A model generated the notes under the pieces. That model saw nothing but the letters and a program-made list of their open reading frames with translations, made no database searches and had not been told where the DNA came from. Positions 54,135 to 64,000 of a stretch of 64,000 nucleotides of DNA are shown here, one piece after another. The position numbers and the translations under genes are program-made. Source of the stretch: Puccinia triticina (taxonomy: Eukaryota; Basidiomycota; Pucciniomycetes; Pucciniales; Pucciniaceae); assembly GCF_026914185.1 (NCBI RefSeq), contig NC_070567.1:2444001-2508000 (forward strand). Direction: 5' to 3'. The first letter of the stretch is position 1, and each line of letters starts with the position of its first letter.

Positions 54135-55266
54135 ATGAAGACCCATCATCCCAGCCTCAAGAACGGACTTATGCAAACCACTGTCACTAACCTCCACTCA
54201 CAGCTTGTTGCGAGTGGTATTCCATCTGCTAACTCTGCATTTGCTCAATCCCTCTACGACTTCACAAGGGTTTTGCTTGGAATTGACGCTGCCAAGAGCG
54301 ACCTCCCGCCTTTGCCACCCCAATCACAGCTTTCCACGTTCAAGCAGAAGGCAAACGAGGCATACACTAACGATGCAATTCTTGCCCGCTTCCGCTTGTA
54401 CCTCACCGAACACAATCTTTCAGACCTTGAGGTTGCGGGGAGAATCAAATGTATTCCGATCATCTGCCGACAATTTTTCATTGAAGATCTTGCCGCCGTG
54501 AATATCCAGCATATTAGTTTTGCATGGTATGAATCCCCAGGATCTCCTTACAACGAGTGGTTTGCAAGTATGATCTGGAAGCATTGGACTTTTGCCAAAA
54601 ATAACGGTCTTTTGCACAAATTCGCCATCTCACCCACCGACGATACATTTTCTAACGGTCAAAAGGTCCTATTTCGTTGGGTACATGGGCGCCATGCCGA
54701 TCTCCAACAATCTTCTCGCAACCCCACTTGGCGTCAGTCAAAGTCTGCCCGTGAAACTCGAAGCAAAAGGCGAAAACAGGTGTGTTTTCTTGTTGCTCAC
54801 AGAAGCTAAAATGTCTCTGACTTTCACCCTCTGATTTGCTTTGAATCATGCATATCTGCAGTTGAGCAATCGTCGTGTGGATACCTGTGTGGCCTTGTCT
54901 CTCCCTACAAGTGTAATTCACATTTTCATGGATCCCGCTTGCACCTCTGACACAGAAGAAGACGGAGCAGGGGACCTCTCTCAAATTCACTTACCTTGGC
55001 GCTCCCATGAACTCACTGAGTTTGCTCACAAATTGGACAAAGCCACGGTTGAACGCTTGCGCAAAGAAAAAGGTCCTAGGGTTGTACAGAGAACTAAATT
55101 ACTTGAATTACGACGTCGCAACCCTATCAACACATCTCCAGATTCGGCGGTCCCCATTGGCTTGCCTCGCAGCTGCTACAATCCCGCATTTCTCCAATCC
55201 AGACCAAAAGTAGCCCAGGAAGTCTTGAATATTCAGGATGAACCCTTCGAATTTCCTTCCATCTGA
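54135..55266 (+). CDS. Unknown two-exon gene, 349 residues
   Basis: ATG at 54135 (ACCAAGATGAAG). Exon 1 runs to 54779 (645 nt). The phase-0 intron 54780-54861 is GTGTGT..ATCTGCAG. Exon 2 runs from 54862 to the stop at 55266. The frame is open across the join (RRKQ then LSNRRVDTC). The first half is helical with conserved-looking aromatic segments (WYESPGSPYNEWFASMIWKHW), followed by a strongly basic patch (RQSKSARETRSKRRKQ) that could be a nuclear signal. The second half has an acidic stretch (DTEEDGAGD) and a charged helix. No family was recognised. It converges on the SNF2 gene with 146 bp between stops. In-frame Met codons at 53817 and 53968 upstream are less likely starts because they lie in or near the palindrome region. 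Confidence 0.65.
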
Positions 55267-55412
55267 TCCTCTTGCTGGCGTTTGAGATTAATTGATTCGA
55301 TCATCATCCGTACCACTTCCTTCATGTTATCGCCCGGCTGATCCAATGCTAAACTGTGCAATCACTATTGTTTGGCGTGAATTCTTCTTTGAAATATGTA
55401 AATAAAAATTTC

Positions 55413-57747
55413 TTACTGTGCCAATTCCTTCTTCCTGTTTTGTATCTAAAATTTCTTATATACGGATTTTCATTAGCCTCTTTTAGAGCTGCATTATCAG
55501 GTAGAGCTTACCTCTATCATATTCACCTCAATGCTCCCTTCTATGAAGTAACAAATGATGCGAGTGGTGCAGCTCTGGCCCAGCCGATAGGCGCAATCTG
55601 TTGCCTGGCTTTCTACACTTGGATTCCAACAAGGTTCCTTGAAGCATTTTTTGTCAGTCCAAGGCGCGATAGTGTTAATACACACTGAACTCACCATCAA
55701 GTAGACCTTTTGTGTACAGGTCAGGTCAATCCCCACGCCACCTGCTCCAATCGTTGCCAAAAGGACTTGGACATTAGGTTCCTGTCTAATCCTAGCCAAA
55801 CTTTTTTCCCTCTGCTGTACTGAGCAGGAGCCGTCTAGTGTTTCAAAGGCTATCTGATTTTCGAGAAGTGCTACACCCACACTGGATCACAATTTCATCA
55901 GCGGATTATAGATTCCAGGTAAAAAAATCTAAGTCGGAGCTCACATTTCCAGGAAGGAGGTCCACTGAGAAAAAACCACCGCCTTGGGAATATTACCACC
56001 TTGCTCCAAAGTTAAGTGCGTCTTCAGATCTTCTACCAAATGCGCAATTTTTGGACTATCGTGCCATGTAGTTTCCTGCCGTGGTAGATCATAGTGGCTC
56101 CCACCAGCCAATCGTGGGTGATCGCAATAAAGTCGGAGCATAGTCAATTGTTGAAAAAATTCTGCTGAATCCCAGCTTTCATTTTCTCGGTCGAGTCCAT
56201 ACTTGTCGGCAAAAATGTGATATCGCTGGCGGTAGTCTTCCGCCCAAGGTTCTGGCATCTGTAAGCCTACTTTTTGTTCTACTTTCGGTGGTAAACGGAG
56301 CACATCTGTTTTCAGTCTCCTTATTGAAACAGTTGCCAGAAGTTGTTGAAGCAATTCGATTGCTTTCTCGGATTTTTGTCGTATGTTTGGTTTGATGAAC
56401 GTCTGCCAAACCTCTTCTCTCATCCACGGGTCCACCTTTATAAATCTGATCAACGTGTAAAGGTTGCTTAAGTTATTCTGCAACGGGGTTCCTGTCAAGC
56501 ATAGTTTCCGTTGGGTCTCCAACGCTAGAATTGCCCGGCTTTGCTTTGTCGCTGAGTCACGAATCAAGCTAGTGAAAAAAATAACAGTCAGCAGTGCATC
56601 CTTTAAGCACATTATACAGGCCAGAATGAACTCACTGGCCTTCATCCAATATGGTACGAAACCAGGTTGGTTCAAATAAAGCATCACATCTGGACTCATA
56701 AAGATTCGCTACCGTATCATAAGTGACAAGAACAATATCATTGTCCCAGAGCATTTGTGCTGTCCACTGTTTGCGTTCTTCTCCGTGATACACAGCGTAC
56801 TTGGTAAGGCTCTGGTTGAGGTGCTTATGGATTTCCGCCTCCCAATTGGCCAACGTCGATAATGGGCATATCACTAATGTTGCCTTCGTGTTTCGCTTGT
56901 TTGTGTTGGCAAACAATTCAGCCGCATCCTTTGAACTGACAATTAGCGCTAGGGACGTTAAAGTCTTTCCAAGACCCATATCGTCGGCCAAGATTGACCC
57001 TTGATTATTATGATTAATATGCTCCTTGGTTCTGCCAGTACTCGCTGAGTGTTCAAAGAATTGCTTCAGCCACGCGCAGCTTGATGAATTCCAAAAGGCG
57101 GAAAGTGTGCTTGATTCTGGGGATTCTAAGTTCAAAATGAAGTCCAAGGCTTGTTGCTGGTGCGTCAAGATCTTCGTTTTGCAGCCATGAATTGGTCTTG
57201 CAGCTGGCAACCGTTGCCCGACCTCGAGATGCAACGAATGGGGAATCCCCCAGCAGTTTTCCGGATGGTAGCGTTCGATCCTCTCGACTTGCAGACCGCT
57301 TTCGCAAAATATTTGAATTACCTCGGCAGAGTGTGAAGAAGCGACAAACAGCATTAAGACTACCGTGAGAGTAGGTGTTGGTGTGGGGGAAGCGACAAGG
57401 GTGGCATCCATAATAACGGTTGGGAATGACGTCTTGGGCGAGCTTCGATCATGTGGCTCGCGATTCAAAAATGTATCGAGCTCCGTTGACACCGTGCCAA
57501 TGGGCCCCACAAGCAACTTTTGCAAAACACCAGAGAGGGGCTCGGAGACATGCCCGGCTTGCGCCCCTGGCCAGGTAAAGACATTGATGCTCTCAGGTCC
57601 TTTTTGAAGGAGCGCGCGCGTTTGGCTTGGGTATTTGATTGATCCTCGAAGGCCGGCAACCATTACACAGTTAGCGGAGACTGTTCCAAGGCATTCAAGG
57701 TTCTTTTGGTTTTTGCTTTGGGTACTTTTCTCTGGGGGTGGGTTCAT
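55413..57747 (-). CDS. SNF2-family ATPase, HLTF/Rad5-like, five exons, no RING
   Basis: Exons 57747-56636, 56568-55945, 55881-55695, 55637-55512 and 55445-55413, with four GT..AG introns of 58-67 bp, join in frame to 693 residues. The N-terminus looks like a degenerate HIRAN domain (MVAGLRGSIKYP..GAQAGHVSEPLSG). The ATPase half follows: ILADDMGLGKT (Walker A), VICPLSTLANW, DEGH at the exon 1/2 joint (DExH), LTGTPLQNN. The helicase C half has KAVVFSQWTSFLE, LDGS, ATIGAGGVGIDL and YRLGQ. HLTF and Rad5 carry a RING finger between the halves; here the segment YCDHPRLAGGSHYDLP has none. It is therefore a chromatin or DNA translocase without ubiquitin ligase function. All motifs are kept, which suggests a live gene. 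The end of exon 5 (KKELAQ) is short but fits the family. Confidence 0.85.
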
Positions 57748-58835
57748 TTTTATTTAGAAGAAATTGAACAGGCAGTTTAGCAATAATAGTTGATAGATAG
57801 ATAGTAGGAGAGGGGAATAACAGATGAAATACATATCTAGTGATCCCGGTCATTGCGGGTGACCTATGTGGTAAGCTTTGGTCAAGTGTGGGGTTGACTG
57901 AGTGCCTACACAAACTTTTGGTCGAAAGCTTGTCAATAGGTCCCAAAATTTGCTGCTCAGATTTTGTTGATTGAAGTTGATATCAAACCCAATGTGTAAG
58001 CTGACAGTAAACTTGGCAACCATGCAACTAACGTCCCATAGCAAAAATCAAATTTTAAGACTATGAATGTTGCGGTTGTGATAAATACACATGGCTTCAA
58101 AACCAGTACACACTCATAAGGAATGATCACCCAATCTAGGCGCTCATTGCAATCTCCCAATAACTTTGAAATTTGGATTAAGTTATAAACTTTTTAAGTG
58201 ATACATTTTGCTTCTTTGAGAGGTAACATATATAATATGTTGCTTGCTACACCATCTTAGAACTTTGAACTGGAACACAGAACTGCCTGCACTTGTTAGC
58301 ACACAGAAAAACAGGACCAGCTCAGCAATCCTGGCATGCAATTCATCTTGATCAAAATACAACATACTGTGAAAAATTTCTTGAAGATCAAAAGTCAGGC
58401 GGCATTCTAGGCATCATGCTTTGTCACCTTGACATATTGTCTCTTTGAATGGCAAAATTATTTCTTTTAGTATTCTTATATTTCTTATATTTCAGATACA
58501 ATTTGCAAACACATCTTGATGGGGTGTTTCATCCTAAGCTGTCAGCCTTCCTTACAAATTTAATGATTCTACAGTCAACGGAATAACAACAGGGAAAAAA
58601 GGTGACTTTAAAAATGAGTACTGTCTACTAAATAAGCATAAAATAAAACTACTGGATTTGAGTAAAACACATCTGTGGATGGTACGTTTGAATTACACTC
58701 AATATAACACCAGGATTGAAAGTGAGTAATACAATTGTAACTCAAGGCTATTATATGAGTAATTTCTGTATAATATCAATGTTTCAAGCATGGCAACATG
58801 CACATGTTGCCTCCCTTTTTGGGGTGGTGAATCTT
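57748..58835. other. AT-rich region upstream of the SNF2 gene
   Basis: About 1.09 kb without a recognisable gene. It contains the SNF2 5' flank with (GATA)n near 57791-57802. At the far end, next to the gypsy RT, is a 20-bp near-palindrome (GGCAACATG, TG, CATGTTGCC) at 58793-58814. That palindrome may mark the end of the segment that split the gypsy element. Confidence 0.45.
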
Positions 58836-60240
58836 CACCAGAACTATGTCTTCGCCAACAATAGCCTTCAGCTGCTCAAAAGCTTCCTTGCAGGCTTCAG
58901 TCCAATCCCATTCTGAGTCCTTGCGCGTCAAACGCCTCAACGGGAGACAAATTTCCGACAAGCGAGGTATGAAGATCCTCACGTAGACCACCACGCCCAA
59001 AAAACCACGCACTTCCGTAGGATTCACTGGTGTGGGCCAGGAGAGGATCTTGTTCACCTTTGTTTTCACCATTTTTTGACCTTCCTTGCATACCACGTGT
59101 CCAACAATCTCAAGGGCGGGAACACATGCCGCCAGCTTCGAGGCGGAAACCGTTAACCCAGACTCCTCAATGCGGAAAAGGATCCGCTCAAGAGTAGTCG
59201 CATATTCCCATATGAAACGTCGAATCCTGGAATGCCAGTGTAGCGTCTCGTTTCCGTAGTCAGAAGCCGGGCCCTTAATGCCCCCATTGTCAATGAATAT
59301 TCCCGCATGGTCAGGGATTTTGTCTTGCAATATCCAGACCATTTGTGCCTGGTACACGGCGACAGAATTTGTTGCACCCTGGGGTAAACGTGTGAGCTGG
59401 AAATGGCCGAGAGGAGTGTCAAAAGTTGTAAGTGGTCAAGAGATGGGGTCCAGAGCACGCTCATCGTAGCCGCCCATGATATCTCCCAAACCGTAGCATG
59501 CTCGACCAGCGAAAGACTCAACGAATTCCTCCGTTGCTGGCGGAACGCCCGCGTCTTTAATCGTAACCTTGTTCAAAGGCTGCAAGTCATGGACGACCCA
59601 AATTTTGCCGTTGCTCTTGAGGACACAAAAAACAGGAGAGGTGTAACTCAACGTTGACTGTTTGTAAAGTCCCGTAGCGACACGCTTGCGGACCACTCGG
59701 ATGAACTCCTCTAGCTTAGCCGCGGGGATTGGGATCTTCTTTTTCTGCCACGGCTCGTGCTCAACCACGGGGATAATGTAGGGGAGCCCATATGACTCCT
59801 TCAAAAGACCACACTCCTTCTCCATGAAAGCTATTGCAAGGTTACGCTCGGCTAAAACATTCTTGATCAAGTTCAACTCGTCGGGCCATAGCCAGCCTTC
59901 AGGACCAAAGTTGACAACACTAAGCCTCTCCGCATTGACGCGGCCGCGTGGCTAAAAAGGACCCGCCAGACTTTGAGGGAGGGGTTGATAAGGATTGCAA
60001 GATAGAGCTTGTCAAAGAAGGGGGGGATTGAGACCCTGGGGCATGGCCTGATTGATGGGCTTAATCTTCTTTGAAACCGGCTTATACTTTGCTGCAAACA
60101 AAAGAAACTCGCAACGCGTCCACGCTTCCAACAGCCCAACTTGCTCTTGAAACTTCAAGCCGCGGTACATCAGCATCCACGTCTGGTGTTTGGTGTGATC
60201 TTCAAAGGGTGCCTTATCTGTGAAAGAAAAGCAGGGCAAA
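58836..60240 (-). pseudogene. Ty3/gypsy reverse transcriptase, truncated
   Basis: Minus strand, read from about 60240 downward: a linker (YKPVSKKIKPINQAMPQGLNP), then RT fingers and palm (VVHDLQPLNKVTIKDAG, YGLGDIMGGYDER). After a frame change come YQAQMVWILQDKIPDHAGIFIDNGG and the thumb/connection segments (KILSWPTPVNPTEVRGFLG, PLRRLTRKDSEWDW). The catalytic FIDD motif reads FIDN. The frame ends at VGEDIVLVKIH where RNase H should begin, at the edge of the gene island. The remainder of pol (integrase) is at 48.3-49.2 kb. Confidence 0.85.
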
Positions 60241-60389
60241 TGTTCTTTGCTCACAACTGTGGCACGCGGTAGGGTACAACAACTTTGCGTAGCATCACAC
60301 TCCGGAGGTGCACTTTGGTTGGAACTTACTTTCAGTCCAAAGTCCCTCCATGGTGCGCCAAATTCCACCTCACCACCCTCACAATCCAA

Positions 60390-60650
60390 GGCAAATTTTA
60401 GTTTTACCTCATTACAGAGGATCTTTAGTTTTTCCTCATTGCAGAGGCTCGGGAGTTTAAACTCATCGCGGAGTCAAGCTAGATTAATCTCATTGCGGAG
60501 AACGTCATAGGACGTATCTAGTTTATCCTCATTACGGAGACGAGTAAGAACTGAAACCAGGGCTAGTTTTCCCTCATTCCTGAGGCGTGAGGTAGCGGCT
60601 AGTTTATTATTGTTGCGGAGACGTGTTGACTGAGTTGCCAAGCCATCTAG
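60390..60650. repeat. Degenerate repeat of TTTNCCTCATTGCGGAGAC
   Basis: About seven copies, 30-60 bp apart, of a phrase like TAGTTTATCCTCATTACGGAGAC in the gypsy element between protease and RT. In the minus-strand frame they give repeated RLRNEDKL-like peptides. A conserved leader phrase (GGAGGTGCAC..TTGG.GG..CTTACTTT) appears on both sides at about 60303 and 60737, and also at 3435 and 48296. The segment is therefore a duplication of the gypsy leader plus a minisatellite. Confidence 0.65.
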
Positions 60651-63175
60651 AGGGGAAAGGCAAGAGGGAAAACCGGTGGGGCTCACAACTGTGGCGCATG
60701 GTAGAGTTTTTGACAACAAAGTGGCATCTTGCCCGGAGGTGCATGATTGGGAGGAGCTTACTTTTAGTTCTCCCTGCCTCCGCCTGTACCCATTCTCCTC
60801 TCCACCCTTCACCATTAGAGCTGCGCCCAGAGTGCCAGAAACTTGAATAGCCTTGAGAGAAACTTGAGTGAATTGAGGAATATTGACAGAAAAAGCTGAA
60901 TCGGACACAGGAACTGTTTGTTTTGAGTTTTGAGTATTTTTTGGTTGTTTTTTGAATTTTTTGAATTGATTTTCTTGATGATCATGAGAAGACAATGAGA
61001 AATAGGGCCCATGAGTTCCTAGAAGAGGAGTTGATCCAGCGGCAAGATTTCGGAACCCTAAATTAGATCTGCCGCCTCCCAGATCAACCGAATCTACAAA
61101 AAATGACGGCCCTCCAGCGGGTCGTAGGGGCTTCCCTTTTTTTGAAAGAACCGCCTTGCGTCCATGGCCGGGAAAGTCACTCTCCCAGCATCCGGAGTCC
61201 ACCAAGCATAAGGAGACTTCAATCTTGCCTCCTGTTGAGTCAGGCAGAAGAATCCTCTCGCTGACTTGATTGTCAAAGTTGAGGGTAACGATGAAGTCCA
61301 TGAGGAACGGCCGGCCAAAAATGAGAGGCCCATCCATGCGCGTGATCCAAAAGTGACAGGAGCCTACGATGGTCTTGCCCACACAAATAGGAACGTCCCC
61401 CCAACTCCTACAAGCTCGCACGCCTGATTTCCAATCCCGTAAACGGCGGAGCTAAAATTCACACGTGGGCTAATGTTGAACTTATTAGCCATTGAGTCCG
61501 AGAACAGATTCAACTGAGAGCCTGGGTCTATCAGCGGAAGCGCGTTGCTCTCCTCATCGCCTACCAAATAAGGCATGTGAACCAAAGGACATGAATAAAG
61601 CCTCATACCATCGATCCGTCCCTCCCCTTCTGAGCCTTCCGCCAGTGTCCCAGAAGCTACCTTCAACTCCTCCGGCCCGACCTCCACGCGTCTTTGTGAC
61701 ACCCATTTCTTCATTCCTTTGGCTACCCACGGCGCCACAGCTAGCAAGTCAGCCACGGTGACGTTGGGCACGGGAAGGTTAAACATCTTCCTGAGCATAC
61801 CATCCACTGCGTTGGGGTGGTCTTTTGAGATACTGCGTTCAAACCGCACCTTAGGGGATGGAGGGGATGTCCTAGGCGCCGCCGACGCGGCTGGGTCGTC
61901 CTTTGATGCATCCTCAGTAGAAGGAGCCGCCGGAATCCGCTCAAACAACTCAAGTTCAGCTTCCATTTCTTTTGCGTCTGATCTGACCTTCGGAGCCGAA
62001 GCCTTGCGCAGCGGTCGCCACTTTGTAGAGGGAGGAACTACCAGAGCCTTTTAGGGCTTAGGGGCCTTGTGCTTCTTCTTTGCGGGGTCTGACTGATGCA
62101 CTCCGGAAAACAATTGCGACGAAATCAAAGGCGGAGTCCACAGATTCAAAGATCCACACACCGCTCGATATTCCTCCTCCTGTGCGCTTACAACCGCCGC
62201 CTTGGGGCTATAAGGAAGCCACCACGTGCCGTATAGGACGCGAGTTGTCCACCGGAATAAGAGCGCCATTTGGGAGGAAAAAACTACCACCTCGCTGCTC
62301 AACAAGCTTAGCATCCTTATCCTTCTGAAGTTTGGCGCACCGTCCAAGGCTGTGGCCCTCCCTGTGGCAGTAGTAACATACCATAGGCCCAGGAGGAGTA
62401 GATGGCCTCGCCTGAGCGGCAAATTTTTGCTCCAGACGCTGCTCAAAAGACTGAAACATGCGCTTGATGTCTTCCATTGTGGCGGGTGCCCTGCCTTGAG
62501 CTAGCGCCTTTTTTCGGCCGTTGGTCGTCCTCCATCTTCTTCATCATGTCATTTGATTGCTGGAACTGGGTTGCCTGCATGGGAACTCTTGCTCGCAAAT
62601 CCTCAAAGGTGAGCGCCATTTGATGCTTCATCACTTCCTCGACAGCCTTCCGCAGGATCTCAAACTTTGGGAGCTTGAACCTATTGTCTTGAGTCGTGAT
62701 CATAGTCTTCTCTTTGATCAACTGATCCCGAATTTGCTCCTGTACTCCGAGCAAGAATGATTGGTAGTAGAGACGCTTAATCTCCTCGACCGAGTTTATA
62801 TGATCCTTACGTAACAAATAGGCCTGAATGGGCTGCCAAGTCTTCCGGAAATCCTGAAAATTGGCTACCGACGTAACGCCTCCTTTCTCTTTCCATGAAT
62901 GAGCCAGATCCTTCAGGTCCTGCGTCGTGAAACGTGCAATATCAACCCTGCCCCAATACGCTATCATGGCCGCTTTGAAAGTTGTCCAATTGGGCGGATC
63001 AAATTTTTCCAAGGTCTCCACGACGTCCTTGACCTCCGTCGTCCAAACAAAGAAACGCAGCTGTTGAGCCATGTTGGCCTCAGAAGCGCCATCGAAACTG
63101 GTAATCCACCAGAAATCTCTCCACATTGGAGCCGTCAAAACCCAAAGTCTTGTCTTGGGGCTTAATCTTCACCAT
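60650..63175 (-). pseudogene. Ty3/gypsy gag-protease (right element)
   Basis: ATG at 63175 (MVKIKPQD), soon frame-shifted. Gag capsid-like region at 63138-62560 (VETLEKFDPPNWTTFKAAM, LIKEKTMITTQDNRF), then a frame change. A zinc knuckle CX2CX4HX4C (CYYCHREGHSLGRC) lies at about 62345-62385. An acidic linker, then the retropepsin domain (LIDPGSQLNLFSDS with the catalytic Asp kept; FWITRMDGPLIFGRPFLMDF) at about 61560-61280 follow. The tail runs to about 60700. At least four frame breaks. It aligns segment by segment with the gag-protease at 85-3291 but is more complete at the protease. Confidence 0.82.
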
Positions 63176-63299
63176 CCGTCCATTGGATGATTTTGACGCT
63201 GTTTCAGCCATTCCAAACGAGCCGCAAGTTGTCCTGAGCGATAGGAAGAAAAACGGACAATGTTCAAGGGCTCACACGTGTGGCAACGTTGTGGAACTA

Positions 63300-64000
63300 C
63301 TCTTTGGGGGAATAGAGCTTAGAGAGGGATGAGTGCGTGAAAAGCTGCCTCTCAGGTTGGGAGAGTAATATGGGACAAGAATAAGAGTATGGACTCTTAA
63401 AGAAAAGTGTGGCTGATGAAGTATTGAGAATAGTGCTTTCTAGACGAAATCAAGGGGGAAAATATACTGTAAAATATGTGGTAAAATAGGCTATGTAATT
63501 CTTATTCTGTGACCAGGGATGCAAAGTGACAATCTGATGGGGGACAAACAGAATGGGCCAAAAGGCTCTACATTTATAGTGAGGGGACAACAGGTGGTTC
63601 TGAGACAAAGAGAAAGATGGGAACAGGGTACAAAAAGCCTCCAACAAGGTGAAAAGGCAACAAAACAACAAGGCATCTACTACATGGCTTGGGATGACAT
63701 AAGAGGAAAACAATAACCATGGCGCATCAGCCGCCATGCATCTGAGAAAGAGTTACGCCTTGCTGGAATATAGAGGAGTTAATTCTAGTGAACACTCAGG
63801 GTCCTTCCTAATAGTCTGGCTCTGTTTGATGGTGGACTTTCTCCCACTTTGAACCTGATTTTGTACATATTTTATTACCCATTGTGGAGGGCCATCCATG
63901 AAAGTGAATACTGAGAAGTTGAGGCGCCTTGTAGAGATGTTTCTAGGCTATTATGAAGTGTCTGTGGGCGTGGATTACATGTACCAGAGTGATTTCTAGA
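63300..64000. mobile_element. LTR, right copy, cut by the window end
   Basis: TGTGGAACTACTC at 63300, inserted in the gypsy 5' leader right after GTGGCAACG. It matches 44575 onward with about four substitutions over 700 bp and runs to the last base of the window. The target preceding it is ACGT, the same four bases as at the other copy. Whether it is solo or the first LTR of a full element cannot be seen. Confidence 0.82.

Noticed and set aside
56464..57607. Plus-strand ORFs opposite the SNF2 gene
   Set aside because: Antisense shadows; the minus-strand exons carry all the helicase motifs and proper splice sites.
49186..58836. Treating the whole island as one transposon with matching ends
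   Set aside because: The two borders share no inverted repeat and the palindrome clusters stop at 53.87 kb, so the SNF2 and 349-residue genes cannot be shown to belong to the same element.

Overview
The window looks like a heterochromatin-like block of a filamentous fungal nuclear genome, most probably a rust fungus (Pucciniales). Genes have short GT..AG introns of about 60 to 90 bp. The repeats are Ty3/gypsy, Ty1/copia, tyrosine-recombinase (YR) retroelements, hAT, and a Tnp2-type transposase of the basidiomycete CACTA-like/Plavaka kind. The organism call is inference from recalled families, not from a search. No rRNA, CRISPR or bacterial operon structure was seen.

Layout. 1-5.4 kb: 5' part of a minus-strand Ty3/gypsy element (gag-protease, primer site, LTR), with two unrelated-family solo LTRs nested in it, each with a perfect 5-bp target-site duplication (TSD). 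5.6-8.6 kb: a decayed minus-strand hAT transposase gene split by an 820-bp MITE-like insert built of hairpin minisatellites. 8.7-12.5 kb: copia fragments, GGGTT-rich palindromic blocks, a short hairpin-repeat cluster, and a tandem repeat called X here. 12.5-40.2 kb: one giant transposon inserted in X. It has CACTA termini, a 3-bp TSD (ATT), very long inverted arms built of an approximately 172-bp tandem repeat, an 8.5-kb core array of a 20/21-bp palindromic satellite, and a captured host-gene fragment. A 5.6-kb YR retrotransposon is nested in its right terminal arm. 40.5-46.3 kb: a complete but mutated copia element with 102-bp LTRs and a TCCCG TSD, inserted in the next copy of X and itself split by a 783-bp solo LTR.

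46.6-47.3 kb: an apparently intact two-exon gene of unknown function. 47.3-63.2 kb: a second minus-strand gypsy element (3' LTR, integrase, then RT, protease and gag), whose pol is split by a gene-bearing island at 49.2-58.8 kb. The island holds a Tnp2/Plavaka-type transposase gene bracketed by clusters of a 16-bp palindrome and interrupted by a 331-bp MITE. It also holds an intact two-exon gene of unknown function and a convergent intact five-exon SNF2 (HLTF/Rad5-like) ATPase gene. 63.3 kb to the end: another LTR almost identical to the 783-bp solo LTR at 44.6 kb.

Three genes look capable of making full proteins (46,572-47,258; 54,135-55,266; 55,413-57,747), plus the YR recombinase ORF. Nearly everything else is layered mobile DNA. 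Insertion order can be read from the TSDs: X repeat, then the CACTA element and the copia, then the YR element inside the CACTA arm and the solo LTR inside the copia.
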